A stretch of DNA of 37,044 nt from Bacillota bacterium (GTDB taxonomy: Bacteria; Bacillota_A; Clostridia; Lachnospirales; Lachnospiraceae). The stretch is from positions 1 to 37,044 of the forward strand of contig JAEZSL010000200.1 in assembly GCA_023443925.1 (NCBI GenBank), in the 5' to 3' direction. The position numbers and the translations under genes were made by a program. The notes under the pieces were generated by a model, which was not told where the DNA came from, did not search any database, and worked only from the letters and a program-made list of their open reading frames with translations. Shown here one piece after another: positions 26,745-34,761 of the stretch. The first letter of the stretch is position 1. Each line of letters opens with the position of its first letter.

Positions 26745-27494
26745 ATGAGCGTTATATCAATGAAACAGTTACTTGAAGCAGGTGTACATTTCGGACACCA
26801 GACAAGAAGATGGAACCCTAAGATGGCTGAGTACATCTACACAGAAAGAAACGGAATCTACATCATCGACTTACAGAAATCCGTTGGCAAAGTAGATGAA
26901 GCTTACTATGCAATCAAAGATGTTGTTGCAGAAGGCGGAAAAATCCTTTTCGTAGGAACAAAAAAACAGGCTCAGGATTCTATTAAGTCCGAAGCAGAAC
27001 GCTGCGGTATGTATTTTGTAAATGAAAGATGGTTAGGCGGTATGTTAACAAACTACAAAACCATCCAGAGCAGAATTGCAAGATTAAAACTAATCGAAAC
27101 TATGTCCCAGGACGGTACATTTGAAGTTCTTCCTAAAAAAGAAGTTATCGAACTGAAAAAAGAATGGGAAAAACTTGAAAAGAACCTCGGTGGTATTAAA
27201 GATATGAAGGGCATTCCTGATGCAATCTTCGTTGTAGATCCTAAGAAAGAAAGAATCTGCATCCAGGAAGCACATGTATTAGGTATTCCGTTAATTGGTA
27301 TTGCAGATACAAACTGTGATCCGGAAGAATTAGATTATGTAATTCCGGGTAACGATGATGCAATCAGAGCTGTTAAATTAATTGTAGCTAAGATGGCAGA
27401 CGCTGTTATCGAAGCAAACCAGGGTACTCAGTTAACTGATACAACTGAGGACACTGTTGAAGCAGCAGAAGAAGCAGAAATTGTAGAAGCTTAA
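26745..27494 (+). CDS. rpsB: 30S ribosomal protein S2
   Basis: This is a 249-residue S2 protein of the small ribosomal subunit. Family signatures are [21 protein letters not shown] at the N-terminus, [38 protein letters not shown] and [33 protein letters not shown] sequence near residues 185-210. The C-terminal tail is acidic and rich in Thr, Glu and Ala. AATGGAGG lies before the ATG at 26745. It forms the usual operon with tsf, whose start is 30 bases downstream. The structured leader upstream may mediate feedback control by S2 (inference). Confidence 0.98.
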   Translation: MSVISMKQLLEAGVHFGHQTRRWNPKMAEYIYTERNGIYIIDLQKSVGKVDEAYYAIKDVVAEGGKILFVGTKKQAQDSIKSEAERCGMYFVNERWLGGMLTNYKTIQSRIARLKLIETMSQDGTFEVLPKKEVIELKKEWEKLEKNLGGIKDMKGIPDAIFVVDPKKERICIQEAHVLGIPLIGIADTNCDPEELDYVIPGNDDAIRAVKLIVAKMADAVIEANQGTQLTDTTEDTVEAAEEAEIVEA

Positions 27495-27523
27495 TCAAAT
27501 CAATTTAATGGAGGTAACTTAAC

Positions 27524-28450
27524 ATGGCTATTACAGCAGCAATGGTAAAAGATTTAAGAGAAATGACCGGAGCCGGCATGATGGATTGTAAAAAAGCTCT
27601 TGCCGAAACCGATGGAGATATGGATAAAGCAGTAGAGTTCTTACGTGAAAAAGGTCTTGCAGCAGCTGAGAAAAAAGCTGGAAGAATTGCAGCAGAAGGT
27701 ATCTGCGCAACTTCTATCAGTGAAGACGGCAAAGTTGCAGCTATCGTTGAAGTTAACAGCGAAACTGACTTCGTAGCTAAGAATGAAACATTCAGAGCAT
27801 TCGTTACAGCAGTTGTTAACCAGGCAGCTAAGACTACTACCGAAGATATCGATACATTCTTAGCAGAAAAATGGGAATTAGATCCTTCCAAGACAGTAAA
27901 AGAAGAATTATCTTCCCAGATCGCCGTTATCGGTGAAAACATGAACATCAGAAGATTCCAGAAGGTTGTTGCTGAGAATGGTTTTGTAGAATCCTACATC
28001 CATGGCGGCGGAAGAATCGGTGTTTTAGTTGAAGCTGAATGTGCAGTATACAACGATGCAGCGAAAGAAGCAGCAAAGAACGTAGCAATGCAGATCGCAG
28101 CTATTTATCCGAAATATGTTCAGAGATCTGAGATTCCTCAGGATTACATTGAACATGAAAAAGAAATCTTAAAAGCCCAGGCTATGAATGAAAACACAGG
28201 AAAGCCTGAAAACATCATTGAAAAAATGATCGAAGGCCGTTTAAATAAAGAATTAAAAGAAATCTGCTTAGTTGACCAGGTATATGTAAAAGACGGTGAC
28301 TTAACTGTTCAGAAATACCTTGACAGCGTATCCAAAGAAATTGGAACACCTATCACAATTAAGAGCTTTGTACGTTTTGAAACTGGTGAAGGTCTTGCTA
28401 AAAAAGAAGAAAACTTTGCCGACGAAGTTGCAAAGCAGATGGGAATGTAA
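27524..28450 (+). CDS. tsf: Translation elongation factor Ts
   Basis: This 308-residue protein is the nucleotide exchange factor that regenerates EF-Tu-GTP. The N-terminal UBA-like domain has KDLREMTGAGMMDCKKAL, followed by EKGLAAAEKKAGRIAAEG and the core EVNSETDFVAKNETF. The C-terminal dimerisation region includes IHGGGRIGVLVE and LVDQVYVKD. Length is normal. ATGGAGG precedes the ATG at 27524. The last codons take part in a 14-bp inverted repeat and a partial duplication that extends past the stop (28420-28506). A terminator closes the operon at 28530. Confidence 0.98.
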   Translation: MAITAAMVKDLREMTGAGMMDCKKALAETDGDMDKAVEFLREKGLAAAEKKAGRIAAEGICATSISEDGKVAAIVEVNSETDFVAKNETFRAFVTAVVNQAAKTTTEDIDTFLAEKWELDPSKTVKEELSSQIAVIGENMNIRRFQKVVAENGFVESYIHGGGRIGVLVEAECAVYNDAAKEAAKNVAMQIAAIYPKYVQRSEIPQDYIEHEKEILKAQAMNENTGKPENIIEKMIEGRLNKELKEICLVDQVYVKDGDLTVQKYLDSVSKEIGTPITIKSFVRFETGEGLAKKEENFADEVAKQMGM

Positions 28451-28506
28451 GAAAGACTGGATTGCAACTTCGTCGTAAGAAGCTTGCAAAGCAGATGGAG
28501 ATGTAA
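28420..28506 (+). repeat. Inverted plus direct duplication of the tsf 3' end
   Basis: CGACGAAGTTGCAA (28420-28433), inside tsf, is perfectly inverted at 28462-28475. The adjoining 23 bases that end the gene (TTGCAAAGCAGATGGGAATG plus the stop) recur with two differences at 28484-28506, again ending in a stop codon. The pattern looks like the scar of a template-switch event at the replication fork. Confidence 0.8.
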
Positions 28507-28529
28507 ATTAATATTTTAAAAGAGTGCTT

Positions 28530-28566
28530 AACCGCTGGAAACTTAGTGTTTCCAGCGGTTTTTTTG
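28530..28566 (+). terminator. Rho-independent terminator of rpsB-tsf
   Basis: A perfect 13-bp stem (AACCGCTGGAAAC at 28530-28542 with 28548-28560) around the loop TTAGT runs into a T-tract. Confidence 0.95.
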
Positions 28567-28576
28567 CGTTTTGGGG

Positions 28577-28689
28577 GTATAGTAAACTACCGCAAAATAC
28601 CGCGGGTTTTCGGGTAAAGTTGTTAAGAAGTCAGTACGAAAGTTGGTAAAATTCCGTACCAACTTTTGGCTCGTCGAAGTTTACTTATA
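28577..28689. other. Possible MITE-like or structured element at the core-accessory boundary
   Basis: AGTAAACT (28581-28588) and AGTTTACT (28678-28685) face each other, and the match extends imperfectly to TATAGTAAACT against AGTTTACTTATA. Inside is a 10-bp perfect hairpin, AAAGTTGGTA (28639-28648) with 28657-28666. It lies between the tsf terminator and the AT-rich accessory region. The remaining bases up to 29144 hold no gene I can recognise. Confidence 0.4.
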
Positions 28690-29047
28690 TTTAGATGGTA
28701 ATTGAACTTATCAAAATAATTCGAGTGCAAATTATATGGAGAATACAATTAAGTTATTAATAAAATCATTTTGGATTCTTTTATTGAATTATTTCACAAT
28801 TAGTTATAAAATATTATTAATTCAAAGTCAAAAAATGGTAGATGATATGTAGAATATAGGAAATTAACAGTGGAGAAGATGAATTCTGAAAATAACTAGC
28901 ATACTATTTCATGCTATAATTTAAATATTTTTGAAGAAAGTGAGCTAGTTCGGCTTCAGTTATTGTAAATTATACGCTAATTAAAGCATTGAAAGTTAGG
29001 AAATGAAGTTATTGTGCAGGGAAACGAAAATAGGACATGTTATAGCA

Positions 29048-29057
29048 ATAATGGGAA
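29048..29057 (-). repeat. Spacer motif copy 1, single inverted arm
   Basis: ATAATGGGAA is the complement of the TTCCCATTAT core found in four later spacers. It is followed by CTTGAT, similar to the GTGAT after the right arm at 32871-32882. It lies about 95 bases before the first accessory gene. A ten-base match alone is weak; the recurring spacer position gives it weight. Confidence 0.4.
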
Positions 29058-29144
29058 CTTGATAAATATTATGAAGCAACGGTAACACCTTTGTAAATTA
29101 CAGAAATAGCTTAAAAAATATAAATGGGGGTTATGGGTGAGACT

Positions 29145-29891
29145 ATGATTAAGGATATCGATGAAGAAATAAACGATGTAAGAATTAAATTAATAGAATT
29201 GTCAGCAGAAACACTTAAGCAACCTATTGAAATCTTGACTCTTAATGATTGCCCTAATTTTTTATTAAGAGATAGTATCATCTACAGACTTTTTAGTATC
29301 AGGTTTCATTTATATCTTATTGGTAATACACAAGGTAATATTGTGAAATCTATGGAAAAGAGATTTCCGAATGATGATATTGAGCTTTTTCTTATAGGAA
29401 GAGACCGATTACTTTACCTTTTTGATGATATTGTGTTCGGATTATGCTCACTATTAGACTACATTGGAAATATGATAGGGTTGATATATATAGGCCAACA
29501 TAAAGCAAATATCAAATGGAATGGATGCATAAAATCGTGTCGTGATAAGAATAATTTGTTAAGTAATTACTCAATTTCTAAGTATTTAATTGAACAAGAT
29601 AAACTATGGGCTAGTGATTTATATTGTTATCGTTCGAGATTAATTCATGATAAAAAAGATAATGTAGGAGCGAAAAGAGTAATAACGCTTGGAAATGAAG
29701 GGGTTAGTATTAGATTTAATGTTGAAAAGCCTACCATGTTTTTGAATATAATAAAAGAATATTCAAAAAACAATGATATCGATGATCAGAATATAATAGA
29801 TATAGCATTCTGGCTGATGAAAAAAAATCTTTCTGTAATAAAATATATAATTGAAATAGCAAGAACTGAAATAGTTGAAGAGAAGGGGTAG
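29145..29891 (+). CDS. Uncharacterised helical protein with HEPN-like Rx4H motif
   Basis: This accessory protein has 248 residues from the ATG at 29145, which has GGGTGAG close upstream; in-frame ATGs at 29133 and 29124 are possible. It appears mostly alpha-helical. A central amphipathic helix pair (LFDDIVFGLCSLLDYIGNMI) is followed by YRSRLIHDK, in which Arg163 and His168 make an R-x4-H motif of the kind used by HEPN ribonucleases and related non-catalytic HEPN proteins. The general layout recalls the HEPN family named after Cthe_2314 of Clostridium thermocellum, but this comparison is from memory. No membrane segment or signal peptide. It is the first gene of the AT-rich accessory block, and function is unknown. 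HEPN proteins often belong to defence or toxin-antitoxin systems. Confidence 0.6.
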   Translation: MIKDIDEEINDVRIKLIELSAETLKQPIEILTLNDCPNFLLRDSIIYRLFSIRFHLYLIGNTQGNIVKSMEKRFPNDDIELFLIGRDRLLYLFDDIVFGLCSLLDYIGNMIGLIYIGQHKANIKWNGCIKSCRDKNNLLSNYSISKYLIEQDKLWASDLYCYRSRLIHDKKDNVGAKRVITLGNEGVSIRFNVEKPTMFLNIIKEYSKNNDIDDQNIIDIAFWLMKKNLSVIKYIIEIARTEIVEEKG

Positions 29892-30246
29892 CAGCAATTC
29901 AATTAAATAATGATGAACAGAGGCATCTGACGTTAGTTCCATTTTTTTAGAGCTAAGTTATTTGGTAGTATTATTATCATTAAGCTGAAAATCGTTTTAA
30001 TGTACTTTCAGAACTGACTGATGGAAACGATTATTATTCCAATATGGTATTTTAGCTATGACCTTTAATTTTATTAAGGCAAGCTAAGTATTATTAACTA
30101 TTTGGCATGATTTTTTGATTGCATGAGGTAAACTCCTTTTTTATGAGTATTGACACATATGTCGGGGATTACACAGAAACATATAAGCGGAATAATGCGA
30201 AGTTCTGCCATAAGATAAATCCTATAATCAGAAAGGGAATGAATAT
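29892..30246. other. AT-rich gap without recognised gene
   Basis: This 355-base spacer holds no plausible gene on either strand; a 60-codon minus-strand frame overlaps the next gene and has no good start. A TTGACA at 30150-30155 and a TATAAT at 30223-30228 are present but are not at promoter spacing to each other. No copy of the ACTTCCCATTATA spacer motif was seen. Confidence 0.6.
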
Positions 30247-32217
30247 ATGAATTATCCTTCAGATATAAAAACTCAACCATGCGTTGGAAGTAGGAACGGA
30301 ATTATTACAGGAAAAGATTGCAAGAGTAAACAGGATGTTAAAATATGTTCTCCAGACTGCAAATATTTTTACAAAGAGAAATACAGTTCAACGGATTTTG
30401 GCTTATCTAAGCTAACTGAAGTGGGTAGGGGGAAAGTAGTCACATTTACTAGGGATGTTTTTATTCCAAACATGTACGAATGTATTGTTTGCAATGTACG
30501 TAATTTAGAAATATCAGTTATTGATCTAACAAAAATTGAAATCGATATTTCATTTGAATTAAAATCTAGAGTTCATAGAGATATTTCAACAAAGGAAGTA
30601 TATGAAATTGATAAATGGAAGCTGGATTCTGTTGAGATGCAAGCAGAATATGTTCCATTATTAGGAATATATACTTTAAATGATGATCCTGTTAAAGTAG
30701 TTGGTGGTAAGTATAGGATTGATGACAGAGACGAAAAAATAAAGCGAGTTGGAAATATACTATATACGTGGATGCCATATGCTAAAGAAGAACAAAAACC
30801 AATAAATGTTAAAGGCATGCCTGAATTTGAAGGTCAAGATTATATTACTGGAATTGTATGTGAAGGTGAACATTTTATAGGAAGAAATAATTGCTTGTAC
30901 GGAAAACTATATTTAGAAAAAGAATATAGTATGACTATAGAATGCAGCTATAATAGAGAAAAAAGAAAAAATATGATAACTGATTTATTGGTTGGTCTAT
31001 TGTTGCCATTTCCTATAGTTAATTATAAATGCTTTTCTGTTGGGATCAGCGAGGAACTTGAACTACTACCGGAATCCGAAATGAATTTAGTTATTCCTAC
31101 AGCCGAAAAAGTGGAAAAATTATTCATGACTCCACTTGAAGGTAACACCAAAAATCTTTCAGGCGGAGGCTTTATAAAGGTTCCTTTTGATAAAGCGAAA
31201 GAACCATTTTATTATGATAAATATTTAATACTTATGAACCATTTTATATTGAAAATTAAAGATGATATTATAGTCTCAAGTAAATGGAATGATATGCCAA
31301 TAGTTCTAAGCGTGTACAATTCGATTAATAAACTTTATGAAGAAAAATACGCTCCTGTCAAATTAACAATTAACAATAATGGTTCACAAATCAGAAAATT
31401 ACGTTTATTATTTTCGATTGAAGGTTTGACAACGGATAATAGTAAAGAAGTTGAATTGAAAGTACATGAAGAAAAAGTATTTTTATTGGCTCCTGTTTTA
31501 TTAGAAGAAAAAATAAAAGAAGTTATTGAATTAACAAATAGAATTTTTAAAGTACAAATATTTACAAGGCATGGAGAATGTATTTGGAATGATACAAAAG
31601 CGGTTGAAATATGGCCTAGAGAAACTTTTTTGCATGAAATAAGGAACGATGGGGATGATTGGAAAATTGACCTGAATTCATATATAGCTCGGTGGGTAAC
31701 ACCTCATGCAAAATGTGTAGAGAGAATAGTTGCTAATGCAGGTATGGGAAATGGTATGAGTGGTATTTATGCAAAATCACAGGATAAAATGCTCTATGAG
31801 ATAAAAGCTATTTATGATGAAATAAGTCAAGACATTAGGTATGTAACTCGTTCTTTGAGCTATGCAGATGAAGGAAAAGGGCAAAGGGTATGTTTACCAT
31901 CTACCACTATGTCACTTAAATCAGGCAATTGTATTGATTTGACTGTTTTATTATCAAGTTGCCTTGAGGCATTAAGATATGATGTATATATTGCTTTTAT
32001 AAAAGGGCATGCATTCTTAAAAGTAAAATTCTCAGAAAATTATTTTGAGTGTATTGAGGCAACAGATATGGGAAAATACGATTTTGCAGACGCGCTATCA
32101 CATGGACGAATTATTTACGATGAGAATTTTGAAAGTTCAGGGACGCCTAAAAAAGAAGATAATATATTAGTTGAAATAAAATTATCACGAAAATCTAATA
32201 TTCTTCCGATGGAGTAG
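30247..32217 (+). CDS. Large protein with C-terminal transglutaminase-like Cys-His-Asp domain
   Basis: This 656-residue protein has no signal peptide or clear membrane segment except a short hydrophobic stretch near residue 245 (LLVGLLLPFPIV). Residues 12-38 hold four cysteines (Cys12, Cys24, Cys34, Cys38), perhaps a small metal site. The middle 450 residues are beta-rich and unrecognised. The C-terminal domain (about 490-640) fits the transglutaminase-like/papain fold: Cys562 in KSGNCIDLTVLLSSCLEAL, His588 in IKGHAFLKV and Asp607 in IEATDMG, with the spacing of a catalytic triad. Such domains act as proteases, amidases or crosslinkers. The ATG at 30247 follows AAAGGGAATG. It lies between a HEPN-like gene and a SUKH gene. 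The domain call is good; substrate and role are unknown. Confidence 0.7.
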   Translation: MNYPSDIKTQPCVGSRNGIITGKDCKSKQDVKICSPDCKYFYKEKYSSTDFGLSKLTEVGRGKVVTFTRDVFIPNMYECIVCNVRNLEISVIDLTKIEIDISFELKSRVHRDISTKEVYEIDKWKLDSVEMQAEYVPLLGIYTLNDDPVKVVGGKYRIDDRDEKIKRVGNILYTWMPYAKEEQKPINVKGMPEFEGQDYITGIVCEGEHFIGRNNCLYGKLYLEKEYSMTIECSYNREKRKNMITDLLVGLLLPFPIVNYKCFSVGISEELELLPESEMNLVIPTAEKVEKLFMTPLEGNTKNLSGGGFIKVPFDKAKEPFYYDKYLILMNHFILKIKDDIIVSSKWNDMPIVLSVYNSINKLYEEKYAPVKLTINNNGSQIRKLRLLFSIEGLTTDNSKEVELKVHEEKVFLLAPVLLEEKIKEVIELTNRIFKVQIFTRHGECIWNDTKAVEIWPRETFLHEIRNDGDDWKIDLNSYIARWVTPHAKCVERIVANAGMGNGMSGIYAKSQDKMLYEIKAIYDEISQDIRYVTRSLSYADEGKGQRVCLPSTTMSLKSGNCIDLTVLLSSCLEALRYDVYIAFIKGHAFLKVKFSENYFECIEATDMGKYDFADALSHGRIIYDENFESSGTPKKEDNILVEIKLSRKSNILPME

Positions 32218-32275
32218 ATTCTAGACAAAAAACAAATTAGATCTTTAATTTATTCAAAATAGAGAAGCAATAATA

Positions 32276-32290
32276 ACTTCCCATTATATT
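32276..32290 (+). repeat. Spacer motif copy 2
   Basis: ACTTCCCATTATATT lies in the spacer between the transglutaminase-like gene and the SUKH gene, followed by TATTAAG. Identical over 15 bases to the copy at 32832. Confidence 0.7.
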
Positions 32291-32391
32291 TATTAAGCTA
32301 ATGAAATACAAAAGAAATAACAGAAAAATTAGAATTTATTGAGCGGTTTTGCACCAAGAATACTTATACTTGTTGAAGAAAGGATATTTAT

Positions 32392-32787
32392 ATGTTTACT
32401 AATAAACTTGATATAATAGAAAAATATGAACCGGCAAGCCATGATTCTATAGTGACGGCTGAAAAAGAAATTGAACATAGAATTCCCCAAATATATCAGG
32501 AATTTCTAAATATGATGAATGGCGCCTGTATGGATCCGTGTATTTTATATGGTACGGATGACCTTGTTGAAATGTATAAATGTAATGAGTTTTCGGAATA
32601 TGCCCCCGAATATATAAGCATCTGCAACGACAATGGTGATTGTGAACTAATTATAAAGGCAGAGCCAGATGCGGTTTTTTGCGGATGGTTAGGTGCAGGA
32701 GTAATCGGAAGTGCCGAGCCAGAAGTATGGTTTGATTTTAAGGAATGGGTGGAAAAAGGATGTCCAATGAATGATAAAGAATTATAA
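32392..32787 (+). CDS. SUKH (SMI1/KNR4) family protein
   Basis: The 131-residue acidic protein matches the small SUKH/SMI1-KNR4 fold: the N-terminal EKEIEHRIPQIYQEFLNMMNG helix segment with the family's (I/L)P..Y..FL pattern, then LYGTDDLVEMY, YISICNDNGDCELIIKAE and a C-terminal WFDFKEWVEKGC. SUKH proteins are widespread as immunity proteins against polymorphic toxins, often found as orphans in accessory loci. No toxin gene is recognised next to it. AGAAAGGA precedes the ATG at 32392. Copies of the spacer motif lie on both sides (32276 and 32832), so it looks like a self-contained cassette. Confidence 0.78.
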   Translation: MFTNKLDIIEKYEPASHDSIVTAEKEIEHRIPQIYQEFLNMMNGACMDPCILYGTDDLVEMYKCNEFSEYAPEYISICNDNGDCELIIKAEPDAVFCGWLGAGVIGSAEPEVWFDFKEWVEKGCPMNDKEL

Positions 32788-32831
32788 GCATGATAGGAAC
32801 AATACAATTTCCAAGTTGTGAGGAACTCTAA

Positions 32832-32882
32832 ACTTCCCATTATATTTAAAACCGGTAGCATTACATAGTAATAATGGGAAGT
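32832..32882. repeat. Spacer motif copy 3, complete inverted pair
   Basis: ACTTCCCATTAT (32832-32843) and ATAATGGGAAGT (32871-32882) are perfect 12-bp inverted arms around a 27-base centre. This is the only copy with both arms and may be the intact form of the element. Confidence 0.8.
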
Positions 32883-32926
32883 GATTTGGTCTGATCTTAA
32901 TATAGATTAAGGAAAGGATATACAAC

Positions 32927-33964
32927 ATGGTCGAATCAAATGTTCTGTTTGGTAATGGACTTAATATCGAATTTAGTGGAAATGATGATTATAAAAATTG
33001 GGCTATTTTGCAACGTATGAATATTAATTTTTCCGAAGAATGCAGATATGATGATGTTTTCGCAGGAAAAGTAAAATCAGATGATATGCGTGATTTCCTT
33101 CACAATTTAAACTATTGTTTAAAAATAAAGCATTAAAAGGTATTGCAGCACTTAAGTTGGTTGAAAATGAAGATGAACTGAAAGCATTACTCGAAATGAG
33201 TAAATGTTATAAAGGGAAAGACCCCAATACTCTTGAAATTGGGCTTGAAGATTATTTGCTTGGGTTGAAATTATTCAATGCAAGCTATGGAGAAGATGCA
33301 GTTCCATATGATCTCTTGTTTCAGGGAATTACTTATTTAATGCTAGATGCTATCTATAATAACGGAGCTATAGAAGAGATTTATGATAATATGGACTGCT
33401 TTAAGCCTCATCTTCATAGATTCAAAAGTATTTTCATTAAATTATGATTCAAACGTGGACAAGATCGTAGGTCATCCTGTGTTTCATTTGCATGGTACAT
33501 ATAAAGTGTTACATCATGAGTACCGACCTGAAACATTTAAAGTTTGGGCAATACTTCAAGTTGGAAAAGAACTTCCAACTTATATTATAGGAAAAGAGTA
33601 CCTATATTACGATGCGATTATGGGCTTTTCAGGAGATAATAAGCTCAACAAAATGCTAATGTATAATAATGCTTATGAAAATCCACTTACCCAATCTCTA
33701 TTAAAGAAACATCCAGAGTTAGAACAACCTAAATATCCTATTGATCGGTTTAAAGCAGTAAAAGGGGAATTACATTTGATTGGCGTTTGTCCTAACAATG
33801 ATAGCCATATATTTTAGATGATAAATGAAAATCCGAATTTAACGCAAGTTATATATTATTCTGCTTGCGATACAGATTCAGAGCAAATACAAAAAGTAAT
33901 TGATAAAAAAATACAGATACGAAATGTCTTTAAATACTGGAACCAAATAAGAGTAGGAAAGTAG
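32927..33964 (+). pseudogene. Decayed SIR2-like domain gene
   Basis: Three consecutive frame segments read as one protein of about 340 residues. Segment one (from ATG 32927, after GGAAAGGA) begins NVLFGNGLNIEFSG, a Gly-rich nucleotide-binding-type loop, and stops at 33136. The homologous frame continues from about 33115 (FKNKALKGIAALKLV) to about 33432. The frame shifts again to SLNYDSNVDKIVGHPVFHLHG, which carries the NYD and HLHG motifs typical of SIR2-like proteins in defence systems. It ends at a TAG at 33815-33817, but the same frame carries on to 33964. Two frameshifts and one stop indicate a pseudogene. SIR2-like proteins deplete NAD+ in several anti-phage systems. Family call is by motif memory; a related DUF4917-type protein is possible. 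Confidence 0.75.
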
Positions 33965-34059
33965 CATATATTGATTGAAAAAATGAAAGCTTATGCTATT
34001 GGATAGTTATGCGATTAGCAATAAAGAAAAAACAATAATGGTGATGATAATGCAATTGT

Positions 34060-34072
34060 ACTTCCCATTATA
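34060..34072 (+). repeat. Spacer motif copy 4
   Basis: ACTTCCCATTATA lies in the 218-base spacer between the SIR2-like pseudogene and the GNAT gene. A shorter ATAATGG about 25 bases upstream could be a decayed inverted partner. Confidence 0.65.
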
Positions 34073-34182
34073 GTTATGTAGGTTATATAAGTCAAATGAA
34101 GAAAGATATGATTATATTTATTTTAGAATGAGTTGGTATTACATATAAAAGAAAACTTGAATTTACAACAGGAGAAGCAAAA

Positions 34183-34707
34183 ATGGATTATATATTTGAA
34201 ACAGAGCATTTAAGAATTAGAAAATTCGTGTTTAAAGATGATCAATGCTTATATGAAAACCATTTGGAAGCAGAAGTGAAACAATGGATTCCAAATGAAA
34301 GTTATGGCAATATTGAAGAAACACAAGGGGCAATCAATTTCTATGTTAATTGTGTGAATAACAAGCATTTGCCTTATGTACTAGCTGTCGAGTTAAAGGA
34401 AACAGGTGAATTAATAGGCGATACAGGTGTAAATGAAGTTGAAGGGAAATCAGGTGAAGTAGAAATAGGTTACGGAATTTGTAGCAAGCATAGCGGAAAA
34501 GGCTATGCTACAGAACTTTTAAAGGCAATGACAGAATTTATAGTTGAGACTTTTGAAATAAAAGTATTATATGGTCGTGTTATGCATGGGAATGATGCTT
34601 CTGTAAGAGTTCTTGAAAAGAATGGTTATGAATTTGTCAAAGAAGAATTTGGAGCAGAAGATGATTCTAATGGCAATGGAATGTTGATTTATAAGAAAGA
34701 AATCTAA
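34183..34707 (+). CDS. GNAT-family N-acetyltransferase (RimJ/RimL-like)
   Basis: The 174-residue protein starts ETEHLRIRKFVFKDDQCLYE, the typical opening of RimJ/RimL-like acetyltransferases. The core ELIGDTGVNEV, EVEIGYGICSKHSGKGYATELLKAM (acetyl-CoA loop, residues about 88-112) and the final NDASVRVLEKNGYEFVKEE are all present. It would transfer an acetyl group from acetyl-CoA to an amine on a protein N-terminus, antibiotic or small molecule; the substrate cannot be named. CAGGAG precedes the ATG at 34183. Spacer motif copies lie on both sides, at 34060 and 34731. Confidence 0.9.
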   Translation: MDYIFETEHLRIRKFVFKDDQCLYENHLEAEVKQWIPNESYGNIEETQGAINFYVNCVNNKHLPYVLAVELKETGELIGDTGVNEVEGKSGEVEIGYGICSKHSGKGYATELLKAMTEFIVETFEIKVLYGRVMHGNDASVRVLEKNGYEFVKEEFGAEDDSNGNGMLIYKKEI

Positions 34708-34730
34708 TTCGCGATTTAAAGTAAACTTCA

Positions 34731-34744
34731 ACTTCCCATTATAT
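34731..34744 (+). repeat. Spacer motif copy 5
   Basis: ACTTCCCATTATAT begins 24 bases after the GNAT stop and ends 17 bases before the first possible start of the serine hydrolase gene. Confidence 0.7.
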
Positions 34745-34761
34745 CTATAAAGTATTGAACT

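Noticed and set aside
30150..30228. TTGACA and TATAAT before the transglutaminase-like gene considered as a promoter
   Set aside because: They are about 67 bases apart, far outside promoter spacing, and neither has a good partner.
32832..32882. The inverted pair considered as a canonical integron attC site
   Set aside because: The RYYYAAC and GTTRRRY core sites are not found at its ends and no integrase gene is in the window; it is kept only as an unclassified repeat.
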